From Bacteroides sp. 519 (GTDB lineage Bacteria > Bacteroidota > Bacteroidia > Bacteroidales > Bacteroidaceae): 46,016 nucleotides of DNA. Under the pieces are notes generated by a model. The model saw only the letters and a program-made list of their open reading frames with translations. It ran no database searches and was not told where the DNA came from. Made by a program: the position numbers and the translations under genes. The DNA is taken from positions 1 through 46,016 of the forward strand of contig NZ_QVMJ01000026.1 of NCBI RefSeq assembly GCF_010500955.1, given 5' to 3'. Shown in pieces: positions 40,865-46,016 of this stretch; position 1 is the first letter of the stretch, and every line of letters begins with the position of its first letter.

Positions 40865-41776
40865 TTATAATTCGTTTATCTGTTTTTCCGTCAATCCGGT
40901 TACACTTATAATTGTTTCCATAGGAATGTTGGCTAGTTTCATATTGCGAACAATTGTCTTTTGGGCTTCTTCTATACCTTTTTTCATTCCTTCCTTTATT
41001 CCTTCCTCTCTGCCTTCCTCTCTACCTTCTTCCCTTCCTTCCTCTCTTCCTTCAATCCTTCCAGTCTCAATAACACTTGCCTGATAACGCAAAGCTTCCA
41101 TGTGCGAGTTATACCGAAGCCTATCCTTATCACTAAGATGGCTAACATCAAGTATTTCTTTGGCTTCTTTCAGACCCTTGGCTTGCGGACGGGCCGGTAT
41201 TTTTCCCGTTTTAAGAAACGCAATCCATTCATCGAGTGGAGTGAGGGCATGTTTATCGAATTCGTTTACACGAAGAACATAGTATTCGGGAAACAATTGT
41301 TCTACCTTTTGATAAGTAAACTGTTTTCGCTGACTGGCAGACAGTCCTAATGTATCTTTGGTATGGATACCTTGAAACTCGGTGCGACCGTGATATACAT
41401 AGTCTTTACCTTGTCCTAAATCAAAATAGACGATGTTTATTGAATATACCTTACGTACTTTCGAGTAGAATTCTCCTTTACTTATGTATTCCGAAATGGC
41501 TTTCGATACTCCATAAAGCATACGATGAAAGTAATCGAGCTCACGGTTATTTTGTACTTCAATGATAACAAGCTCGCCTTTACTATTCTCGGCAAACATA
41601 TCTACACGGTTAAACTTATCTGCTTCGTGCTCTTGGTTGCCTTCGCTCTCAAGCATGCGAACAATCTTAATGTCTTCGTTCAATAAAGTAGATAAAAAAC
41701 CTTCTAACACTACGAAGTTGGACTTTTGACGCAATAGGCGTTTCATTGCCCAGTCAAAACTGATAAGATTTGCCAT
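40865..41776 (-). CDS. Rpn-family PD-(D/E)XK nuclease / putative transposase
   Basis: A 303-aa member of the recombination-promoting nuclease family common in Bacteroidota. The nuclease core (about residues 1-200) contains DWAMKRLLRQKSNFVVLEGFL, then NRVDMFAENSKGELVIIEVQN, in which D-M and E-V-Q fit the PD-(D/E)XK active site. A flexible linker begins near 230 and includes four to five GREE units and then GIKEGMKKG. These tandem units are typical of the family and probably slip in replication. The tail (MKLANIPMETIISVTGLTEKQINEL) is a short helical motif. No terminal inverted repeats are evident, so it is not shown to be mobile. A good promoter lies upstream. Confidence 0.88.
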   Translation of the reverse strand: MANLISFDWAMKRLLRQKSNFVVLEGFLSTLLNEDIKIVRMLESEGNQEHEADKFNRVDMFAENSKGELVIIEVQNNRELDYFHRMLYGVSKAISEYISKGEFYSKVRKVYSINIVYFDLGQGKDYVYHGRTEFQGIHTKDTLGLSASQRKQFTYQKVEQLFPEYYVLRVNEFDKHALTPLDEWIAFLKTGKIPARPQAKGLKEAKEILDVSHLSDKDRLRYNSHMEALRYQASVIETGRIEGREEGREEGREEGREEGIKEGMKKGIEEAQKTIVRNMKLANIPMETIISVTGLTEKQINEL

Positions 41777-41816
41777 AATTATATGTTAAGAAAATGAATG
41801 AGATTACTTGTTATTA

Positions 41817-41848
41817 CAAACTTAAATAAAAAATTTCGATTATACCAA
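41817..41848 (-). promoter_or_regulatory. Promoter of the Rpn nuclease gene
   Basis: On the minus strand TTG (41848-41846), 21 bp, and TAAGTTTG (41824-41817), about 40 bp before the start codon. Confidence 0.65.
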
Positions 41849-41880
41849 TTATATAAAAAATATATTCGCCACAGTACACA

Positions 41881-41914
41881 CAGGACACAGAGTTATTTTT
41901 TCCTCTGTGTCCTG
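41881..41914 (-). terminator. CACAGAG hairpin after the DUF2264 gene
   Basis: CAGGACACAGAG (41881-41892) and CTCTGTGTCCTG (41903-41914) form a perfect 12-bp stem with a 10-nt loop. It follows the DUF2264 stop by 11 bp. Flanking CACAGTACACACAGG shows word-like repetition. There is no T-run on the minus strand. Confidence 0.6.
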
Positions 41915-41924
41915 TTGTGAATTG

Positions 41925-43172
41925 TTATTCATGATAAGCCCGATCTTTGGGGAACTCCATACCTTCCCATGCTTTCTTTGATGTCCATGGCTGAGGTTCG
42001 TCTGTCCAGAAAGGATGGTTAGCAGGTAACCCTAATGGCAGAAAAGACAAGGAAGTTAAGTACATACTTCCGTTGTTACTGTATCCGTCGGATACTCCCG
42101 GCTGTGAAGTAGTAAATCCAATTGTAAGGAATCCTTTTTCGTTGAAATTACCCGAATTGGCGAACATACGTTTTAATACAGCAGTCAAACCAGCTCGTAC
42201 TTGTCCGTTAGTCAACTCTTGTGGTAATTGGTTCTGCCAGGCAAGCATAGCAAGTGGTTGAAATGCAGCCGAACGGTATGTAATTGAACGTCCAAATACG
42301 GGGAAAGTACCTTCGGGTGAGATAAAACGCTCAAGTATAACACTATACCGTTGCATTCTTTTCAAAGCCTTGTCATAGTCTTTTTTTGTAACCACCCATC
42401 TTTGTAATTGCTGTGTAATTTCGTTCAAGCATTCTACATACATGGGTTGAATTACATAACTATTATAATAATCGAATGAGAACTCAGTACCATCGGCATA
42501 CCAGCTATCGCCCACATACCATTCGTTTATTTTACGGAATGCAGAAGCTATCCGGTACATATCCGGTTCGGCTTTGGCCTTGAAAAGAAATGTTTCAACT
42601 GTTGCCGAAAATAACAGCCAGTTATTATAAGGCGGATTTATCCTGCGCAGTAATTTGAATTCGTTTATGTAACGTTCTTTGGTTACATCATCAAGTGGTA
42701 CCCAAAGCTGATCGTAAGCACGGAGAAAACTACTGGCTATAAATGCAGCATCAACCAGTGGTTGACCTTCTTTTCTCCATAGCAAATAATCAGGACTGTC
42801 GGGGTTTACTGCATGGGCGTAGCTTTTAAGAGCCCATTCGCGAAGTTGTTTGCGTTGTGCCCCTTCGGCTGTATCATCATCGGGTAAAGAAAGCCAAGGT
42901 GCCAAACCCATCATCAAGCGACCGAAGGCTTCCATATAAGTCACCTTTTTATCGCGTCCATCCCAACGGGGGCTTACTTCAACCTGCATCTCCTGCTGAA
43001 GCTTGCCTTCACTCATATTACTGAGAACAGGTGTAGCTATGCGATACATTAAATCACACCAGTATTCGCGGTCGGTTTGTACTTTAGCTTTTTTCTTCTG
43101 GGCTTCAATAGTTTGAGCCGGCAATAACAACATTGCAACTAGTAAAAGAGATAGTAATTTTACTTTTTTCAT
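41925..43172 (-). CDS. DUF2264-domain secreted protein
   Basis: A 415-aa protein with signal peptide (LLSLLLVAMLLLPAQTIEA) and an (alpha/alpha) helical barrel of the DUF2264 family, related in fold to unsaturated glucuronyl hydrolases. Visible marks are YWCDLMYRIATPVLSNM, WDGRDKKVTYMEAFGRLMMG, GLAPWLSLPDD, GDSWYADGTEFSFDYYNSYV and ISPEGTFPVFGRSITYRS. The activity is unproven, but a glycoside hydrolase or lyase role is likely in this glycan-degrading setting. It is a single gene; upstream stands array B, 129 bp before the start. Confidence 0.82.
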   Translation of the reverse strand: MKKVKLLSLLLVAMLLLPAQTIEAQKKKAKVQTDREYWCDLMYRIATPVLSNMSEGKLQQEMQVEVSPRWDGRDKKVTYMEAFGRLMMGLAPWLSLPDDDTAEGAQRKQLREWALKSYAHAVNPDSPDYLLWRKEGQPLVDAAFIASSFLRAYDQLWVPLDDVTKERYINEFKLLRRINPPYNNWLLFSATVETFLFKAKAEPDMYRIASAFRKINEWYVGDSWYADGTEFSFDYYNSYVIQPMYVECLNEITQQLQRWVVTKKDYDKALKRMQRYSVILERFISPEGTFPVFGRSITYRSAAFQPLAMLAWQNQLPQELTNGQVRAGLTAVLKRMFANSGNFNEKGFLTIGFTTSQPGVSDGYSNNGSMYLTSLSFLPLGLPANHPFWTDEPQPWTSKKAWEGMEFPKDRAYHE

Positions 43173-43300
43173 AATGACTGATTTTATAGTTATAAGAAAT
43201 CGCTGCTAAAGTACAAAAAATGAAATTACAAAGTTGCATTATGAGTACAGGTTAATGCGCATTTTGTACAAATCACTTGTACGATATACTACTGAACCCA

Positions 43301-43425
43301 AAATGCAGTTCATTTGTACCTCAAATGCAGTTCATTTACACCTCAAATGCAGTTCATTTAGCATGCAAATGCAGTTCATTTAGCATGCAAATGCAGTTCA
43401 TTTAGGGTGCAAATGCAGTTCATTT
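43301..43425. repeat. Array B: six AAATGCAGTTCATTT units at exact 22-bp period
   Basis: The identical 15-bp word begins at 43301, 43323, 43345, 43367, 43389 and 43411, each 22 bp after the last. Spacers are 7 nt (GTACCTC, ACACCTC, AGCATGC twice, AGGGTGC). The word is the array A word (AAATGCAG...CATTT) with TT inserted. A weaker resemblance continues to the left (TTTGTAC near 43263 and TTGTAC near 43277). It lies upstream of the DUF2264 gene. Confidence 0.92.
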
Positions 43426-43461
43426 GTGACACTATTCTTTCAGGTATTCAAATCAGATAGA

Positions 43462-43572
43462 AAAGGAGGTAAAGTGAGGTAGAGGAGGTAAAGTAGTTGA
43501 GTAGTGCGATGCCGCATGGAATTCCATACGGCATCGCCTACTTTACCTCCTCTACCTCACTTTACCTCCTTT
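43462..43572. repeat. GAGGTAAAG-word hairpin, perfect 35-bp arms, GATGCCGCATGG core
   Basis: Arms 43462-43496 and 43538-43572 are perfect complements, made of GGAGGTAAAGTGAGG words. Inside, GCGATGCCGCATGG (43506-43519) pairs with CCATACGGCATCGC with one mismatch around AATT, so the core itself is a hairpin here. It lies after the dipeptidase stop, and the right arm is followed by another partial word run (ACCTCACTTT). Confidence 0.92.
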
Positions 43573-43622
43573 ACCTCACTTTTAGTTCACTTCAACCTCT
43601 AACTGAACCAAACAAATAAATA

Positions 43623-44699
43623 TTAAAGAGCTTTTTTTAGGAATCTTAGCCAGTTGCCATTGGCTATCTTTTCAATATCTTCGTTTGTGTATCCTCTCTT
43701 TTCTAGTATTAAAGGCACTTTTTGAAGATCGGCAATGGTATGAAGATCGTAAGGACATTGTTCACGGCCGAAAGCCCCATCCAGGTCGCTACCAATTGCT
43801 ACATGGTTGGCATTACCTGTAAGCTGACATATATGATCAATGTTATCGGCCATAATTTCGAGTGTACAATTCATGCTTTCGGGGGTTGAAACACCTCTAA
43901 CCCAGTTAGGTACCATCATCCAGGCATCTAATGCAACACCAATAACAGCATCGCGTTCGGCAAGTGCTTTAATCATTTCATCACTGAATTGGCGGTTATG
44001 GTCTACTATTGCCCGGCAATTATTGTGGCTTGCCCATATATTTCCTTTATATATATGTAATGCATGCCAAAATGCATCATCGCATAAATGTGTAACATCA
44101 AGTATCATTCCCAAATCATCCATTCTGCGGAGCAATTCCTGTCCCATAGAATTTAATCTGCCCGATGAATCAGTTCCGTTGGCATATCTTCCTGGTCCGT
44201 AATGTGCTGGTCCAACGGCTCTTAGACCATAATTGTAGGCTCTTTCTACAAATTCCGGACGAACAAACGAGTCGGCTCCTTCAATACTCAATATATATCC
44301 AATCGGTTTATTATCATTGGGTTCGTTGTTCATCCAAAGTTTAAGATGTGCATCCAGTTCGGCACTATTGGTAATCATTACCATCTGGCCTTCTTCTTCC
44401 ATTGCTTTGTACCAGGCAAGTTGCCCCTGTGTTTGTGCCCACGCCTGTTCGGGCGAGTGCCATCCGGGAAGTGGGTTATCCGGTGCTACATAGCGTCCGA
44501 TTTGTGTTGCAACTATCAACCCAAGGTTCCCTTTACGCAATTCGGAAAAAGAAATGGTTGCTTTTGCTCTATCCGGTTTGTCGGTCATTCCGGTTTCCCG
44601 ACGATTAATTTCTTCAATTGATTCGCGCAAATCCCTGTTCCATTCAAGGGCATTCATGCTTAAATCGAGGTGTGCGTCAATAATTAATGGTCTTTTCAT
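43623..44699 (-). CDS. M19-family dipeptidase
   Basis: A 358-aa zinc-dependent dipeptidase of the renal-dipeptidase/PepD-like M19 family. Metal and active-site stretches seen are DAHLDL (residues 9-14), SIEGADSF with the bridging glutamate, DVTHLCDDAFWHAL, ASHNNCRAI and GSDLDGAFG. No signal peptide is evident, so it seems cytoplasmic, unlike many Bacteroidota members. M19 enzymes often accept peptides with a C-terminal D-amino acid. Its upstream neighbour is a D-threonine-aldolase-type protein, so a role in using D-amino-acid dipeptides from peptidoglycan or diet is plausible. Downstream is the word hairpin at 43462. Confidence 0.9.
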   Translation of the reverse strand: MKRPLIIDAHLDLSMNALEWNRDLRESIEEINRRETGMTDKPDRAKATISFSELRKGNLGLIVATQIGRYVAPDNPLPGWHSPEQAWAQTQGQLAWYKAMEEEGQMVMITNSAELDAHLKLWMNNEPNDNKPIGYILSIEGADSFVRPEFVERAYNYGLRAVGPAHYGPGRYANGTDSSGRLNSMGQELLRRMDDLGMILDVTHLCDDAFWHALHIYKGNIWASHNNCRAIVDHNRQFSDEMIKALAERDAVIGVALDAWMMVPNWVRGVSTPESMNCTLEIMADNIDHICQLTGNANHVAIGSDLDGAFGREQCPYDLHTIADLQKVPLILEKRGYTNEDIEKIANGNWLRFLKKAL

Positions 44700-44774
44700 G
44701 ATGTTAAGTTTGTAATTTTTACTACTAGCCCTTTGGGGCTAAATTTGATTATTTGGGGGTATTAACTGGCCTGT

Positions 44775-45860
44775 TTAGCGTTTTCGGGCTATAACATCCC
44801 AGTTGGTAGTATACTTTTTATCTTCAATTACATGTACATTGTTATATAATGCAATTGTTGGACAAATATGCAGGGGAATTGCATACAGAATTGTACCAAT
44901 AGGATATGTACTGTTGTTAGTAACTTTAAGCACCAGATGTTCTTCGCTATGCGATGCCTGAATGGCATCGGGTGCATTTAAAAAGTGCAGTCGGGGTAGG
45001 GGACTTTCGGCTGCAACGGCTTTGTACCCTAAATCTATGCATATATGATGTTGGTCTATAACAGAGATAACTCTGGATATAACAACAGCAGCATATTGAA
45101 AAGGTAATTCTTCAATCATTAGCTTGTATCCCCAATCCCAGAAAACAAATGTGCCGGGACTGCATTCGCATTCGGAACGTTTAGCATGAATAGAAAATGC
45201 TGGTGTGCCTCCTATTATTAGCGTTAACTGGTTAGGAATAATTTTTTGCAATGATTGTAATACACTGTGCGACTGCTGATAAGAGCTATCGGCTTGTTGT
45301 TTTCGTACATCAAAGTCTCTGTCGTTAATGTGTCCATCGTAAGCATGTACTCCTCTGATTGTTAGTCCGGGTAGTTTTACCGTTTTTTCGGCCAAACAGG
45401 TAACCCCGGTTAGAGATACGCCGGTTCTGTTCATTCCCACATTTACATCCAGGTAAACATCCAGAATAACATCTTCGGTTAAACAAGCCGAAGATATTTC
45501 GATTCCACTTTGTTCATTGTCTATTAAACAAGAAAAACGAGTTTCCGGATATTTTTTTACCAGATTGATGAGCCTTGCTATTTTAGGACCAACTGGTTGA
45601 TAAGCCAATAACACATCGGGTGCCTTAATCGTGGCTAGCATTTCTGCCTCGGCAATTGTTGCGCATTTAAATTTAGTAATGCCTGAGTTTATCATCATCA
45701 GGCATACCTCACTTATCTTATTGGTTTTAACATGGGGACGCAAGCGGTTTGCATTACCCACCGTTTGAATGGCAAGATCAATGTTGTGTTGAATCCTGTC
45801 GGGATAAACTGCAAGAGCAGGAGAATCAATCTGATCAATATTTGTTATTTCGTACCACAT
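44775..45860 (-). CDS. D-threonine aldolase-like PLP enzyme (alanine-racemase fold)
   Basis: A 361-aa fold-type III PLP enzyme. The N-terminal barrel starts IDSPALAVYPDRIQHNID and has LRPHVKTNKI (about residues 40-49) with the PLP lysine, then YLDVNVGMNRTGV and GVHAYDGHI. The C-terminal beta domain contains ISVIDQHHICIDLGYKAVA, with a metal-site histidine. It would split D-threonine or similar D-beta-hydroxy amino acids to glycine and aldehyde, or be a D-serine dehydratase-like relative. I use the ATG at 45860 (MWYEIT); 13 further codons to 45899 are encoded by a direct repeat. The dipeptidase follows after 75 bp, which contain a small hairpin (TAGCCC/GGGCTA at 44726-44741). Confidence 0.85.
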   Translation of the reverse strand: MWYEITNIDQIDSPALAVYPDRIQHNIDLAIQTVGNANRLRPHVKTNKISEVCLMMINSGITKFKCATIAEAEMLATIKAPDVLLAYQPVGPKIARLINLVKKYPETRFSCLIDNEQSGIEISSACLTEDVILDVYLDVNVGMNRTGVSLTGVTCLAEKTVKLPGLTIRGVHAYDGHINDRDFDVRKQQADSSYQQSHSVLQSLQKIIPNQLTLIIGGTPAFSIHAKRSECECSPGTFVFWDWGYKLMIEELPFQYAAVVISRVISVIDQHHICIDLGYKAVAAESPLPRLHFLNAPDAIQASHSEEHLVLKVTNNSTYPIGTILYAIPLHICPTIALYNNVHVIEDKKYTTNWDVIARKR

Positions 45861-45869
45861 AGTTTTAAT

Positions 45870-45910
45870 GTGCCAATTGCTAATGTGCCAGTGTGCCAAT
45901 TGCTAATGTG
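45870..45910. repeat. Two 18-bp direct repeats 23 bp apart
   Basis: GTGCCAATTGCTAATGTG occurs at 45870-45887 and again at 45893-45910. The step is 23 bp, as in arrays A and C, and the unit contains the palindrome CAATTG. It is upstream of the D-threonine aldolase-like gene. With only two units, this may be a young array or the single arm of a word hairpin. Confidence 0.75.
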
Positions 45911-46016
45911 TCAATATAGAACACAGAGGTACTGTGTTGAATTCCAAATTAAATTAAATATTTTTTCTATCTTTGTCTCCGCCAAAGGAAGGCTTCATGC
46001 GATACTTTGTACTGAG

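Noticed and set aside
40865..41776. Rpn gene as part of a complete insertion sequence
   Set aside because: No terminal inverted repeats or target duplications were seen around it.
45861..45899. Longer start of the PLP enzyme
   Set aside because: The first 13 codons come from the GTGCCAATTG direct repeat and do not belong to the fold.
45997..46016. Start of a rightward gene at the window edge (MRYFVL...)
   Set aside because: There is an upstream TATCTTTG and an AAGGAAGG site, so a gene such as a GIY-YIG nuclease could begin here, but only six codons are visible.

Overview
This window comes from a member of the phylum Bacteroidota, most likely the order Bacteroidales. The evidence is the gene set (two GH92 mannosidases, GH130, GH97, a hybrid two-component system, Mfa/Fim-type fimbriae, a sodium-pumping decarboxylase, an Rpn-family nuclease) and repeated promoters of the Bacteroidota type (TTTG or TTG, 19-21 bp, TAnnTTTG). 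I cannot fix the genus. No rRNA, tRNA, CRISPR array, integrase or complete insertion sequence was seen.

Layout. 1-2000: an intergenic repeat array, a small surface lipoprotein, and a HicA/HicB toxin-antitoxin pair with its promoter and a probable operator. 2066-13608 (minus strand): a co-directional block of nitroreductase, DUF2520 reductase, KdsC, Maf and DnaX, followed by an N-glycan or mannan salvage module (MFS transporter, GH130 phosphorylase, two GH92 alpha-mannosidases). 13812-14168: a candidate structured non-coding RNA with its own promoter and terminator. 14308-17650 (minus): a biotin-dependent sodium-pump decarboxylase operon (gamma, alpha, beta). 17651-18549: a gene-free region with two 22-23 bp periodic arrays. 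18550-25772 (plus): a five-gene operon of two Gfo/Idh/MocA oxidoreductases (one a Tat lipoprotein), a TIM-barrel isomerase-like protein, a DUF1080-ThuA protein and a membrane tetraheme cytochrome c fused to an FGE-like domain. A GH43 lipoprotein follows. 27256-32152 (minus): a fimbrial operon, with a divergent HTH regulator at 32455. 33496-36500 (minus): GH5 and GH97, divergent from a large hybrid two-component regulator. 40865-45860 (minus): an Rpn nuclease, a DUF2264 protein, an M19 dipeptidase and a D-threonine-aldolase-like PLP enzyme.

How genes work together. GH92 enzymes would trim alpha-mannose outside the cytoplasm, MFS would import the small core sugar, and cytoplasmic GH130 would phosphorolyse the beta-mannosyl bond. 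The 18550-25772 operon looks like an oxidative (3-keto-sugar) route for glycoside cleavage, in which the membrane cytochrome could pass electrons between the quinone pool and a periplasmic step; this last point is inference.

The most unusual layer is between genes. Short, mostly palindromic words repeat at a fixed 22-23 bp period at four loci, always 5' of genes. A second class of large hairpins lies mainly after stop codons: their arms are built from different low-complexity words at different loci, while several share the same core (GATGCCGCATGG). These two classes are the best candidates in this window for something undescribed.
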